64,000 nucleotides of DNA from Paraglaciecola sp. T6c (GCF_000014225.1 NC_008228.1:1116001-1180000), one strand, 5' to 3'. Counted from the first letter of the stretch, positions 15,124 to 24,678 are shown. Notes: a model not told the origin generated them from the letters alone. A program made the numbers and translations.

Positions 15124-16743
15124 TTAGCTAAAAATTTTCGGGGACTTTTCGACTTTTTTAGCGATATCTTCCAAACGTTTTTGATTGTTAGGGGCCATTT
15201 GGCGACGGGAAAGTTCAGATAAAAACTGCCGTGTATTAATCGTTTTATAAGCCCCTTGTTCAGCTTCAACTAAGCTTTGAAGCAGATTTAAACTAAAGGC
15301 CACCTCTCGAGGAAAGAGTAAATAGGCTTGGTAAAAATCCCGTGTGGCTTTTTGATAGTCCTGCTTTATGTAATGTTCTAAGCCTGTTTTGTTTAACTTC
15401 ATTGCTTCAGGCCGGCGTTCGCCAATGCTCTCTTCACGTTTCACCACCTGCATGTTGGCAACGGTAGTCTCATTGCCATCGTCTAGTTGAGAAAGGCGCA
15501 TCTTGCACAAGGCTAATATTTCTGAGGCTTTTTCATCGTTACCTACGCCTTTCCACGCGGAAATAGCATCTGTCATCTGCAGGACGTCGCTATCGGTCAT
15601 GTCATCCATGCCCTCACGATTGAGAAGCTCTGAGGCTTTCTCTATATTTCCCGCCATGACAGCTGCTGCCGCATACAAAAAATCTTTTTTAATGATTAAT
15701 TTTTGATCCAAGTTTTTACGTCCAGCCGAGCCAATCAAAAATTTTGCGACTTGCAGGGTTTTCTCTCGCTCATTGGCTTTTTTACCCTCAGCTTCTTGCA
15801 AATAACATCGGGCTAAATCTAGAGATAGCTCATCGTAACGTTCTCGGATGCCACGATTCGACTCTCGCTTTTTCTCAAGTAATTGAATCGCTTCGTCATT
15901 GCGCTCTTGGGCTTGATATATATAAGCTTTGAGGCGAGCAGCAGAGACCGACATCTCACCTTCGCGAATTGCGTTGATGTGATCTTCTGCTTGAGCATAT
16001 TGGTTGGCGTCGATACAAATTCGCGCTAGCCACTCCCGGGCTTTATCACTGGTGAGCTGAGTCCCCGTGAGTGCCAAAAGCATGTCTTCACTTTGCTTTA
16101 TTTGACCATCTAAATACAGGCTCTGGATCAGCCCCCACTTGGCCCAAATGATTTTGTTTGAGCCGCGAAGTACATCGTTGTACACGCTTGCGGCTTCTTT
16201 GAAGCGCTTTACTTTTATGAGTAAACGCGCCTGCAGCTTAACCATTTGACTGCGCATGCGAGGGCGGCTGTTGCGCTCAAGCATGTAATTTAACTTATCT
16301 AACGCGTGAGCGAATTCGTCTTCGTCCATGAGTTTGAAAACGGGCATTAAATAGTGGTGAAAATTCAAACATGCGGAAATGTTTTTTTCGATACTGCGAA
16401 TGGTATACGGTTTGATGACAAGTGCGTCAGGGTGCACATCGACGATTTGACCCACTATCATAGGTAAGCGATCTGAGGTGATAAAAATAATACTGGTAGA
16501 GCTTTTTAATAATCCCAGCTCTTGTAATTCTTGTACCACTTCTACGCCATTTTTGTTTTGGCCTAAATGATAATCCATTATTAACAAATCGATGCGACGC
16601 AGGCGTGCGTGGGCTTTTAACTCCCGACCGTTGCTAAAACAGCCGATTTCGCTAAAGCCCATTTCCATTAAATGATTGCGCAGGTTGATACGAGCCATGC
16701 CATTGTCTTCAACAATAGCGACTTTGATATCACTTAGTGACAT
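15124..16743 (-). CDS. Response regulator with TPR-like repeats
   Basis: A 539-residue protein with a receiver domain at about 1-125: acidic start VAIVEDN, phosphoacceptor Asp in DLLIMDYHLG, IIFITSD and VIKPYT with the conserved Lys. The rest is helical with tetratricopeptide-like repeats (for example EEASVYNDVLRGSN region, AQAEDHINAIREGEMSV, NDEAIQLLEKKRESN, QKATRDFYQAYLLFP). It has no DNA-binding or enzymatic output domain, so the output is presumably protein-protein contact. The start has AAAGG upstream. No kinase gene is adjacent, so the phosphodonor is unknown. It converges with the persulfide dioxygenase-like gene, separated by 10 bp. Confidence 0.88.
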   Translation of the reverse strand: MSLSDIKVAIVEDNGMARINLRNHLMEMGFSEIGCFSNGRELKAHARLRRIDLLIMDYHLGQNKNGVEVVQELQELGLLKSSTSIIFITSDRLPMIVGQIVDVHPDALVIKPYTIRSIEKNISACLNFHHYLMPVFKLMDEDEFAHALDKLNYMLERNSRPRMRSQMVKLQARLLIKVKRFKEAASVYNDVLRGSNKIIWAKWGLIQSLYLDGQIKQSEDMLLALTGTQLTSDKAREWLARICIDANQYAQAEDHINAIREGEMSVSAARLKAYIYQAQERNDEAIQLLEKKRESNRGIRERYDELSLDLARCYLQEAEGKKANEREKTLQVAKFLIGSAGRKNLDQKLIIKKDFLYAAAAVMAGNIEKASELLNREGMDDMTDSDVLQMTDAISAWKGVGNDEKASEILALCKMRLSQLDDGNETTVANMQVVKREESIGERRPEAMKLNKTGLEHYIKQDYQKATRDFYQAYLLFPREVAFSLNLLQSLVEAEQGAYKTINTRQFLSELSRRQMAPNNQKRLEDIAKKVEKSPKIFS

Positions 16744-16904
16744 GAAGGGCCTTTCGGATTTTAAAATCTTTTTTCATCATAATCAGTAGCATAGCAAGGA
16801 AAAAGAATACGTGTCGTTATTTGCTTAAGGGAAACATTAGAGGCCTAGTTTGCTGAAATACCATAGCTATGTATACAGAAGTTGTCAGTTAATAGAATAA
16901 ATTA

Positions 16905-16933
16905 TTGAACTGACGTTAACGTAAAGGTAAATT
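16905..16933 (+). promoter_or_regulatory. Predicted promoter with LiuR-like operator for the valine operon
   Basis: TTGAAC at 16905-16910 and TAAATT at 16928-16933 are spaced by 17 bp. The spacer begins with the palindrome-like TGACGTTAACGTAA (16911-16924), which fits the ACGT-x-ACGT form of LiuR (MerR family) sites upstream of branched-chain amino acid genes in Alteromonadales. A MerR-type regulator would bind in the spacer. The start codon of mmsA is about 80 bp downstream. Confidence 0.55.
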
Positions 16934-17010
16934 GTTTGGTAATCTTGATAACACTTTGTTAACAGTTTTGGTTTGCCGTTAAAATCAAAGCGCTTTAAAT
17001 AGGGCTACTT

Positions 17011-18501
17011 ATGCAACACGTTCCTTTACTTATCAACGGTGAGTTTATTTCATCCCAATCGCAGCAATTTATCGACGTTACCAATCCTGCGAATAATTCT
17101 GTCATCGCCAAGGCGCCCATTGCCACTGACGCTGAACTAGAAGCCGCGGTGGCCAGTGCCAAAGAAGCCTTTTTAACGTGGCGAGAAGTACCTGTGCCTG
17201 AGCGTGCTCGCGTGATGATGCGCTACCAGCAATTGTTAAAAGAGCATCATGATGAAATTGCCACGTTACTGAGCAGTGAAACCGGCAAGACCTTTGATGA
17301 TGCAAAAGGTGACGTGTGGCGGGGGATTGAAGTCGTTGAGCAAGCCATGAACGCGCCCTCAATGATGATGGGGGAGACCGCGGAAAATGTGGCTCGTGGT
17401 ATAGACACCTACAGCTATATTCAACCGCTGGGTGTGTGCCTAGGGATCACGCCATTTAACTTCCCTGCGATGATCCCGCTGTGGATGTTCCCGATGGCTG
17501 TTGCTTGTGGCAATACATTCATTCTTAAACCGTCAGAGCAAGACCCGCTTACGCCCACACGCTTGGCTGAATTGTTTATTGAAGCTGGCGCGCCCAAAGG
17601 GGTGTTAAATGTTGTTCACGGTGGTAAAGATCAAGTCAATAAATTGCTTAACCATGATGATGTGCGCGCAGTGTCATTCGTGGGCTCAGTCCCTGTAGGT
17701 CAACATGTATATAAAACAGCAACCGATAATATGAAACGGGCACAGTGTTTTGCGGGTGCTAAAAATCATTCTGTGATCATGCCTGATGCCAACGTAAAGC
17801 AAGTACTAAACAACCTAGTCGGGGCTTCAGTTGGCGCTGCCGGTCAGCGTTGTATGGCGATTTCTGTGGCTGTATTTGTTGGCGCATCAAGTCAGTGGAT
17901 TGACGAACTCGCCCAGATGATTGGCCAAGTCAAACCAGGCTTATGGGATGACAAAGATGCGGCTTACGGCCCACTTATTAGCCCGCAGGCAAAAGCCCGC
18001 GTGTTATCACTTATTCAGCAAGGTAAGGATGAAGGTGCGAAATGTTTATTGGATGGTAGCGATTTCACATTACCTGGCTACGAAGAGGGTAATTGGGTTG
18101 GGCCCACTGTTTTTAGCGATGTGACTACGGACATGGAAATATATAAACAGGAAATTTTTGGCCCTGTTTTATGTTGCATGGTAGTGGATACACTCGAAGA
18201 AGCGATCGCGCTGGTTAATCGCAATCCCTTTGGTAACGGCACATCAATTTTCACCGCTAGCGGCGCTGCAGCGCGCAAATACCAGCACGAAATAGAAGTT
18301 GGCCAAGTGGGAATCAACGTACCTATTCCTGTTCCTTTACCGTTTTTTTCGTTTACCGGTTGGAAGAATTCTTTCTATGGGGACTTACACGCCTACGGTA
18401 AGCAGGCAGTACGTTTTTACACTGAAACCAAAACTGTGACAGCCCGTTGGTTTGAGAACGATATTCCTAGTGGTCCAAACATGACTATCGAATTGAAGTA
18501 A
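17011..18501 (+). CDS. mmsA: Methylmalonate-semialdehyde dehydrogenase (CoA-acylating)
   Basis: Oxidises methylmalonate semialdehyde to propionyl-CoA in valine breakdown. The 496-residue aldehyde dehydrogenase has the family's [19 protein letters not shown] segment, the NAD-binding [10 protein letters not shown] and catalytic C281 in GAAGQRCMA. The C-terminus [21 protein letters not shown] is the MmsA form, distinct from ordinary aldehyde dehydrogenases. It is the first gene of an operon that continues with an acyl-CoA dehydrogenase 11 bp downstream. A LiuR-like operator lies in its promoter. Confidence 0.95.
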   Translation: MQHVPLLINGEFISSQSQQFIDVTNPANNSVIAKAPIATDAELEAAVASAKEAFLTWREVPVPERARVMMRYQQLLKEHHDEIATLLSSETGKTFDDAKGDVWRGIEVVEQAMNAPSMMMGETAENVARGIDTYSYIQPLGVCLGITPFNFPAMIPLWMFPMAVACGNTFILKPSEQDPLTPTRLAELFIEAGAPKGVLNVVHGGKDQVNKLLNHDDVRAVSFVGSVPVGQHVYKTATDNMKRAQCFAGAKNHSVIMPDANVKQVLNNLVGASVGAAGQRCMAISVAVFVGASSQWIDELAQMIGQVKPGLWDDKDAAYGPLISPQAKARVLSLIQQGKDEGAKCLLDGSDFTLPGYEEGNWVGPTVFSDVTTDMEIYKQEIFGPVLCCMVVDTLEEAIALVNRNPFGNGTSIFTASGAAARKYQHEIEVGQVGINVPIPVPLPFFSFTGWKNSFYGDLHAYGKQAVRFYTETKTVTARWFENDIPSGPNMTIELK

Positions 18502-18512
18502 AGGAGCCCATT

Positions 18513-19670
18513 ATGAACTTTGATTTAAGCGAAGATCAGCAAGCGTTTGCGGATACCGCTCGTCAATTTGCAGAGCAAGCCCTAGCCCCTAATGCAGCTA
18601 AGTGGGACAAAGAGCACCATTTCCCGAAAGACGTTATTCAACAAGCAGGGGAGTTAGGTTTTTGCGGCCTATACACCAGTGAAGAAGACGGTGGTTTGGG
18701 GTTAAGTCGTTTGGACTCATCAATTATTTTCGAACAGTTATCCATGGGGTGCACTGCCACCACGGCCATGATGACTATTCACAATATGGCGACCTGGATG
18801 ATCGCAAAATGGGGCAAACCAGCATTAAAAGCCAAGTGGTGCCCCGATTTGGTCACAGGTAAATTACTGGCGTCATATTGCTTAACAGAGCCAGGTTCTG
18901 GCTCAGATGCCGCAGCACTTCGAACCAGTGCCAAGTTGGACGGCGATGATTATGTGCTTAACGGCTCGAAAATGTTTATCTCAGGCGCGGGTGAAACCGA
19001 TGTGTTAGTGGTGATGGCTCGCACCGGCGGAGAAGGCCCTAAAGGGATATCTGCGTTTTTAGTGCCAGCAGATGCACAAGGTATCACTTATGGCAAAGCG
19101 GAAGAAAAAATGGGCTGGAATGCGCAGCCCACGCGCTTAATTACGTTTGATAATGTGCGCGTCAGTCACATCAATTTGCTTGGGGATGAAGGCCAAGGCT
19201 TTAGTTTCGCTATGCAAGGTTTAGATGGTGGCCGAGTCAACATTGCGACATGCTCCATCGGTACTGCTCAGCAGGCTCTGAATACCGCTACCGCTTACAT
19301 GAAAGAGCGTACGCAATTCGGTAAGCCACTCGCTGCCTTTCAAGCATTGCAATTTAAACTCGCAGATATGGCAACCGAACTGGTCGCGGCCCGTCAGATG
19401 GTGCGCCTAGCTGCGTTTAAATTGGACAATAAAGACCCTGAGCGCAGTGCTTATTGTGCCATGGCAAAACGTTTTGCCACCGATATTGGCTTTGAAGTGT
19501 GTAATCAAGCCCTGCAAATTCATGGTGGCTACGGCTACATTCAAGAATACCCATTAGAGCGTCATGTACGTGATGTGCGGGTACATCAAATTCTGGAAGG
19601 AACTAATGAGATTATGCGCATGATTGTGGGTCGACGTCTTTTGGCGGACGACGCCGGGAGCATACTGTAG
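18513..19670 (+). CDS. Acyl-CoA dehydrogenase, probably isobutyryl-CoA
   Basis: FAD flavoenzyme of 385 residues that probably makes methacrylyl-CoA from isobutyryl-CoA. Signatures: CLTEPGSGSDAAALRTSAK (FAD/substrate), RTQFGKPLAAFQALQFKLADMA, and the C-terminal LQIHGGYGYIQEYPLERHVRD ... ILEGTNEIMR, with the catalytic Glu just before GTNEI. AGGAG (AAAGGAGCC) precedes the ATG. Position between mmsA and the hydrolase/hydratase genes supports isobutyryl-CoA specificity; the sequence alone also allows short branched acyl-CoAs. Confidence 0.92.
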   Translation: MNFDLSEDQQAFADTARQFAEQALAPNAAKWDKEHHFPKDVIQQAGELGFCGLYTSEEDGGLGLSRLDSSIIFEQLSMGCTATTAMMTIHNMATWMIAKWGKPALKAKWCPDLVTGKLLASYCLTEPGSGSDAAALRTSAKLDGDDYVLNGSKMFISGAGETDVLVVMARTGGEGPKGISAFLVPADAQGITYGKAEEKMGWNAQPTRLITFDNVRVSHINLLGDEGQGFSFAMQGLDGGRVNIATCSIGTAQQALNTATAYMKERTQFGKPLAAFQALQFKLADMATELVAARQMVRLAAFKLDNKDPERSAYCAMAKRFATDIGFEVCNQALQIHGGYGYIQEYPLERHVRDVRVHQILEGTNEIMRMIVGRRLLADDAGSIL

Positions 19671-19763
19671 AGCGAGTATAAACATCCTGAGCTATCGGGA
19701 TTTTTTGCATATCAGAGTCTGTACTTTAAGGCTTGCATTTGCATCTTACAAAAGGAGTAGACT

Positions 19764-20894
19764 GTGTCTGACAGCGTTATATTTCAAGAGCTTACTACCA
19801 ACAGCGGCATGAAAATAGGGCATGCTACGCTTAATCGGCCTAGCGCCCACAATGCGCTAAACATGGACATGATTCAGCTACTGATGCCGCAACTGCTAGC
19901 GTGGCAACGAGACGAAAATATCTGCATGGTGCTTTTAGATGGCAGCGGCGAGAAAGCGTTGTGTGCCGGTGGTGACGTAGTGGCCATGCACAACGCCATG
20001 GCAAGCCAGCCTAAAAGTATGCCTGAATCTTTGCAGGCCTTTTTCACCCAAGAATATCAACTTGATTACTTGATCCATACCTACACTAAACCGTTCGCTG
20101 TATGGGGAGCGGGGATCGTGATGGGGGGCGGTATGGGTTTGATGAATGGTGGCAGTCATCGCATTGTGACCGATACATCGCGTCTTGCCATGCCCGAAAT
20201 CAGCATTGGGCTATACCCAGATGTGGGCGGCAGTTGGTTCTTAAATAATATGCCCCCAGGCTGCGGCCTATTTTTAGGCATGACAGGTGCCAGTATGAAT
20301 GCCACTGATGCCTTGTACGTCAATATGGCTGACTACTTTATGCCAAATGATTTAAAACCCCAATGGCTTGAAAGTTTGAAGCACGTGCCGTGGGGCAATA
20401 ATAGCGCAGCCAACAGCGATCAGTTGAGTGTGTTATGCGCCAAGCAGCATCAACAACATCAGGCATTGCTGCCAGAAGCAAAGGTACAGCCTTTACAAAG
20501 CACACTTGATGAACTTGCTATGAAAACCAGCGCCGCTGACGTGGCAGATCAGATCATGGGGCTTGATGCACAAGGCGATAAGTGGCTAAGTAAAGCACAA
20601 AAGACCTTGCAAACGGGCTCGCCTATTAGCGCCAGTTTAGTTTTCAAGCAGCTTCAACACGGGCAAAGCCTGACCTTGGCCCAATGTTTTGAAATGGAAT
20701 TAACCATGTCATGCCGCTGTGGTGAGTTTGGTGAATTCCAAGAAGGGGTTAGGGCATTATTGGTGGATAAAGACCATCAGCCAAAGTGGCGTTACACAAG
20801 CATTGACCAGGTGCCAAATGAGACCATGGTGTGGTTTTTTGATAGTCCATGGCAAGCAAATGCGCACCCTCTTCAAGATTTAGCCAAGGAGTAA
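19764..20894 (+). CDS. 3-hydroxyisobutyryl-CoA hydrolase (enoyl-CoA hydratase family)
   Basis: Crotonase-fold enzyme of 376 residues. The longer length and the segments CAGGDVVAMH, GAGIVMGGGMGLMNGGSHRIV, MPEISIGLYPDVGGSWFLN and the C-terminal EGVRALLVDKDHQPKW are those of 3-hydroxyisobutyryl-CoA hydrolase, which frees 3-hydroxyisobutyrate from its CoA ester in valine degradation. The GTG start at 19764 is set by AAAGGAG about 8 bases upstream. A 93-bp gap separates it from the acyl-CoA dehydrogenase. A separate enoyl-CoA hydratase for the preceding step is not present in this window. Confidence 0.88.
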   Translation: MSDSVIFQELTTNSGMKIGHATLNRPSAHNALNMDMIQLLMPQLLAWQRDENICMVLLDGSGEKALCAGGDVVAMHNAMASQPKSMPESLQAFFTQEYQLDYLIHTYTKPFAVWGAGIVMGGGMGLMNGGSHRIVTDTSRLAMPEISIGLYPDVGGSWFLNNMPPGCGLFLGMTGASMNATDALYVNMADYFMPNDLKPQWLESLKHVPWGNNSAANSDQLSVLCAKQHQQHQALLPEAKVQPLQSTLDELAMKTSAADVADQIMGLDAQGDKWLSKAQKTLQTGSPISASLVFKQLQHGQSLTLAQCFEMELTMSCRCGEFGEFQEGVRALLVDKDHQPKWRYTSIDQVPNETMVWFFDSPWQANAHPLQDLAKE

Positions 20895-20896
20895 TC

Positions 20897-21817
20897 ATGT
20901 CATTATCAAATTACAGTATCGCCTTTATTGGTTTGGGTAATATGGGCGGGCCTATGGCGAGCAATTTACTTAAAGCTCACGCCAAGGTCTGTGTTTTTGA
21001 CTTAGTACCCCAAGCGGTTGCGGAATTAGAAAGCCAAGGTGCACGAGCAGCGCAGAGCGCCGAGGATGCTGTGAAAGGTGCAGATATCGTTATTTCCATG
21101 CTGCCTGCGGGTAAACACGTGCAAAGTTTATATTTAGGAGACAGCGAGCGCGGCACTGCAGGTTTGATTGATGTGCTTGGGCAAAATACGTTAGTGATTG
21201 ACTCCAGTACTATTGACGCAGCAACCTCTATTTTGGTTGCCAAAACGTTGGCTGAAAGAGGGATCGTGTTTGCTGATGCGCCTGTGTCCGGTGGAACAGC
21301 GGGCGCTGCTGCGGGCACGCTCACCTTTATTGTGGGCGGTGAGAAAACCGCTTATGAAAAGGCTTTACCTGTACTGAGTGCTATGGGTAAGAACATTTTT
21401 CATGCAGGACAAAATGGCGCAGGGCAAATTGCAAAAATCTGCAATAACATGTTGTTGTCTGTATTGATGGTGGGCACGTCAGAAGCCTTACAAATGGCCA
21501 TTGATAACGGTTTAGATCCAAAAGTCATGTCAGATATTATGCTACAAAGCTCAGGGCGAAACTGGACACTAGAGCTATATAACCCATGTCCAGATGTGAT
21601 GCCAAACGTACCGTCATCAAATGATTATAAAGGTGGTTTTATGGTGGATTTGATGCGTAAAGATTTAGGCCTAGCGTTGGACACTGCCCTTAAAAGTCAT
21701 TCCAGCACGCCCATGGGCGCGATGGCGCAAAACCTGTACAACATGCACAGCATGCAGGGAAGCGGGCAACGTGATTTCTCAAGTATTTTCGAGTTATTTT
21801 CAGCGTCAAATAAATAG
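20897..21817 (+). CDS. mmsB: 3-hydroxyisobutyrate dehydrogenase
   Basis: NAD-dependent oxidation of 3-hydroxyisobutyrate to methylmalonate semialdehyde. The 306-residue protein starts with the Rossmann motif IAFIGLGNMGGPMASNLLKA and contains APVSGGTAGAAAGTLTFIVGG and the catalytic-Lys helix GQIAKICNNMLL, all typical of the beta-hydroxyacid dehydrogenase family. I chose ATG 20897 because AAGGAG lies 5-9 bases upstream and the Rossmann fold begins at once; the frame is open back to 20849 inside the previous gene. It is 2 bp after the hydrolase stop. Confidence 0.93.
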   Translation: MSLSNYSIAFIGLGNMGGPMASNLLKAHAKVCVFDLVPQAVAELESQGARAAQSAEDAVKGADIVISMLPAGKHVQSLYLGDSERGTAGLIDVLGQNTLVIDSSTIDAATSILVAKTLAERGIVFADAPVSGGTAGAAAGTLTFIVGGEKTAYEKALPVLSAMGKNIFHAGQNGAGQIAKICNNMLLSVLMVGTSEALQMAIDNGLDPKVMSDIMLQSSGRNWTLELYNPCPDVMPNVPSSNDYKGGFMVDLMRKDLGLALDTALKSHSSTPMGAMAQNLYNMHSMQGSGQRDFSSIFELFSASNK

Positions 21818-21876
21818 CATGTGGAGATCCACTGGTAAGCTAGATTCAAATTGATCAACATTAGGATAGTAGAATT

Positions 21877-22638
21877 ATGCAATTAGAAGGTTCAGTTATT
21901 GCCATTACCGGCGCTGCTCAAGGGTTAGGTCGTGCGATGGCACAAGAAGTCGCGCAACAAGGTGCTAGTGTCGCCTTGATTGATATGCAAGAGGCCGCGT
22001 TGCAGCAGGCAGCCAAGGAGCTGCGCAGCCTTGGCGTTAAAGTTGAATATTACGTGGTTAACGTTACAAATGAGGCCGAAGTAGAAGTCGCGTTTGCTGA
22101 CATCGGCATGGACTTTGGTCAGCTAAATGGTTTGATTAACAGCGCCGGTATCATGCGCGACGGCATGCTGCTTAAGGTGAAAGAGGGCAAGGTTGTCAGC
22201 AAGATGTCCAAAGAACAGTTTCAATCAGTACTCGATGTTAACGTAACAGGCACCTTTTTGTGCGGCCGTGAAGCGGCGAAGCAAATGATTGAGAGCAAAA
22301 GCGATGGGGTGATCATTAACGTTTCGTCAGTGTCTCGGGCCGGCAACATGGGGCAAACAAACTATTCAGCGTCGAAAGCGGCGGTGGCTACCATGACAGT
22401 CTCATGGGCGAAGGAGCTAGCGCGCTTTGGTATTCGTACAGGGTGTATCGCACCTGGTTTAGTTGAAACCGCCATGGCGGCACAGATGCGCCCTGAGATG
22501 CGCCAAGCATTTTTAAATACCGTCCCGATGCGCCGCTTAGCGGAAGTAGAGGAACTTGCGCATACAGCGAGGTACATTTTTGAAAACGATTACTTCACTG
22601 GGCGCACCATTGAGCTAGATGGCGGTACTCGCGTGTAA
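21877..22638 (+). CDS. Short-chain dehydrogenase/reductase
   Basis: Cytoplasmic SDR of 253 residues: cofactor motif ITGAAQGLGRAMA, NSAGIM, catalytic Ser in INVSSVSRAGN and YSASK. The RTIELDGGTRV end is typical of the classical SDRs related to 3-oxoacyl reductases and 2-methyl-3-hydroxybutyryl-CoA dehydrogenase. It follows mmsB by 59 bp in the same direction, so it is likely the last gene of the branched-chain acyl operon. Its exact substrate is not fixed by the sequence. Confidence 0.85.
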   Translation: MQLEGSVIAITGAAQGLGRAMAQEVAQQGASVALIDMQEAALQQAAKELRSLGVKVEYYVVNVTNEAEVEVAFADIGMDFGQLNGLINSAGIMRDGMLLKVKEGKVVSKMSKEQFQSVLDVNVTGTFLCGREAAKQMIESKSDGVIINVSSVSRAGNMGQTNYSASKAAVATMTVSWAKELARFGIRTGCIAPGLVETAMAAQMRPEMRQAFLNTVPMRRLAEVEELAHTARYIFENDYFTGRTIELDGGTRV

Positions 22639-22986
22639 CCACGGGTTATTCTACCTGCAACAAACACGTATCTAAGCATATTAGGTACGTGTCTTTACAC
22701 TTTGCATTAATTTGTATGTGCTTGGTGACTATTTTAGGTTGAGTCCTGCGTTTGTCTATTTTTCAATCGTTATCATTATGATTTATATAAATAAATCACC
22801 CTGTCTTATTTTAAACTTATCATTTGTCAGTTTTCTTTACTATTTAACTGTAGGTAAGTTTTGTTTCCTTTTTTATTCTTTAAAATCAACGAGTTATATT
22901 TCACTGTTTTGGTTTGATTCTTGCTGAAGCGTTTTCCTAGGAAATATTATTTTTGACGTTAATACGAAATTTATAGGAAATAAGAA
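22639..22986. other. AT-rich intergenic region with a terminator-like hairpin
   Basis: About 350 bp, markedly T-rich. ACACGTA (22664-22670) can pair with TACGTGT (22686-22692), with CTAA/TTAG inside, and a short T-rich stretch follows; it probably ends the valine operon transcript. The 71-codon frame at 22712-22927 inside this stretch is low-complexity Phe/Tyr/Leu and I do not call it. Confidence 0.5.
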
Positions 22987-24543
22987 ATGTTCGTAAGTAA
23001 AAAGTTGTCTTTATCATTCTGTGCGGTGTCACTAGCACTTAGCTCGTCGGTTGTTCACGGTATCGAAATCACATCCACGGACGATGCCTCTGTTCTTTCA
23101 GATACATTGATCATTCCTAATAGCGGCGTCACTGTTACCAGTGCGGTATTAAGCGGTGGCATGAACGATGTTGATTTCAGTACCCAAGCAGGAACATACA
23201 CTAATCACTCTGGTACTTACGGGTTGCCTAGTGCTGGCGGTGTGGTGTTTAGTACCGGTAATGTTAATGACTATGAAGATGGGCCAAATAATAACTCAGG
23301 CGGTGAAAGCAATGGCGAGCTCCCTGGCAACGACGATGGTCCTGGAGATGGTGAAGGCGGCGGGGATTGCGAAGGTGGTTGCGTAGAACTGCAAAGTTTT
23401 TCTCAATTTTCAGCTAGCTCAGGACCGTCTTTTTCAACTCAAAGTGAAGGGCAAACATCGACTGTAGAACCAAGCAGCACTGATTTAGGCCCAGAAAGTG
23501 GCACCAATACACAAGATCAAGATGTACCTGGTGCTCTCGATTTTGAACAGACTAATTCTGCCACTGATGAGCAAAATGCGCTTTTAACTCAGATAACAGG
23601 ACAGGCTGAACATTTCGACCCCGTCGAACTGAGCATTACCTTTGATGTGGACGACAGTGTTTCAGTAATCTCATTTGTCGGTGCCTTTGGCTCTGAAGAG
23701 TTCCCTGACTGGGTTAATTCTGAATTTGTCGATGGCTTTGGCATGTTCCTTAATGGTGTAAATTTAGCCCGTGCTGAAGTGACAGATGGTTCAACCGATG
23801 GTGCGCCGGCGCTGATCAATATTAATCATCCTGATTTTGCCCCAGTCGAAGGAACAGAGTTAAACGGCATGCTAGCGCCTAATGGTATTCCGATTTTGCA
23901 GTTTGATATCCCTGTTGAACCAGGCAGTACAGGCAACACCTTTACTCTTCTATTGGCGGATGCGTCGGATGCGGCACTAGATACCACTATATTTCTAAGC
24001 AGCTTTGGTAACTTCGACTCAGAGGGAGGGGAATCTGAATTCACCCCTATTATGCCTGATGAAACTAGCGATGATGGAGACTTCGTATTCACATTACCTG
24101 AAGTCGATGCAGGGGAAACGATCTGGTTCGATCCTGATGTTGCCACTGGTTATACCTATACAGCAACAGACGGTGGCATGTTTGCTAGCGTAACCGCCCC
24201 GACCTTGCTGAGCGTGAATGACAGTGATGGGTATTTACTCAGTTATTTAGTCAATGGAGTTGAACAAGTGGTGGCGTTAACCAGTGGTCAAACGTTTGAA
24301 TTTGACATGCCCGTGCCTGAATTCACGATCTCTAGTATTAACGTTGAACTCGCCTTAGATCCGACTGATCCGTTAGCGTTCGTTACCGGTGTGGCATTTA
24401 GTGAAGGCGGTCAGTTTGGTGTGGTGCAATCACCTATCACACAATTTGTTGATGACAGTGTCGCGGTTTCAGCACCGGGTACATTGGCAATCTTTGCCTT
24501 ATCACTGATTGGTTTATGTGGTTTGCGTCGAAAGAGGTTTTAA
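22987..24543 (+). CDS. Exported choice-of-anchor L protein with PEP-CTERM-like sorting tail
   Basis: A 518-residue surface or exported protein. It has a signal peptide (cleavage near VVHG, residue 23-25), then a choice-of-anchor L type domain (LSGGMNDVDFSTQAGTYTN, GGVVFSTGNVNDY, later VISFVGAFGSEEFPDWV and DGFGMFLNGVNLA). This is interrupted by a Gly/Asp/Asn-rich acidic stretch with two Cys (GGGDCEGGC). The C-terminus SAPGTLAIFALSLIGLCGLRRKRF has the three-part PEP-CTERM layout: motif variant, membrane helix, basic end. Such tails are processed by an exosortase; no exosortase gene is in this window. Function unknown, possibly matrix or adhesion. GGAAATAAG precedes the ATG. Confidence 0.82.
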   Translation: MFVSKKLSLSFCAVSLALSSSVVHGIEITSTDDASVLSDTLIIPNSGVTVTSAVLSGGMNDVDFSTQAGTYTNHSGTYGLPSAGGVVFSTGNVNDYEDGPNNNSGGESNGELPGNDDGPGDGEGGGDCEGGCVELQSFSQFSASSGPSFSTQSEGQTSTVEPSSTDLGPESGTNTQDQDVPGALDFEQTNSATDEQNALLTQITGQAEHFDPVELSITFDVDDSVSVISFVGAFGSEEFPDWVNSEFVDGFGMFLNGVNLARAEVTDGSTDGAPALININHPDFAPVEGTELNGMLAPNGIPILQFDIPVEPGSTGNTFTLLLADASDAALDTTIFLSSFGNFDSEGGESEFTPIMPDETSDDGDFVFTLPEVDAGETIWFDPDVATGYTYTATDGGMFASVTAPTLLSVNDSDGYLLSYLVNGVEQVVALTSGQTFEFDMPVPEFTISSINVELALDPTDPLAFVTGVAFSEGGQFGVVQSPITQFVDDSVAVSAPGTLAIFALSLIGLCGLRRKRF

Positions 24544-24559
24544 TCACTTTTTAAGAGAT

Positions 24560-24618
24560 TAATACCAACTTCATTAAATAATTTGCCATTTAGTAAAAAT
24601 TTATCGAAATTGGTATAA
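24560..24618. repeat. Short imperfect palindromic repeat (ATACCAA ends)
   Basis: The stretch begins TAATACCAACTTC and ends GAAATTGGTATAA, so its two ends are near-perfect inverted copies around an AT-rich centre (TAAAT/ATTTA also inverted). The TAATACCAA...TTGGTATAA ends resemble interspersed intergenic palindromes known in Alteromonadales. It lies between the choice-of-anchor gene and a terminator. Confidence 0.6.
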
Positions 24619-24622
24619 AGTC

Positions 24623-24654
24623 ACCCAGTTCGATGTATTGAACTGGGTTTTTTG
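24623..24654 (+). terminator. Rho-independent terminator
   Basis: ACCCAGTTC (24623-24631) pairs perfectly with GAACTGGGT (24640-24648), with an 8-base loop and a following TTTTTTGG. It would end the transcript of the choice-of-anchor L gene. Confidence 0.85.
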
Positions 24655-24678
24655 GTTTTATAGGGTAAGTAGTAAAGC

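Noticed and set aside
22712-22927. 71-codon frame in the AT-rich gap after the SDR gene
   Set aside because: Phe/Tyr/Leu-rich composition typical of chance translation of T-rich DNA, and no ribosome site was seen.
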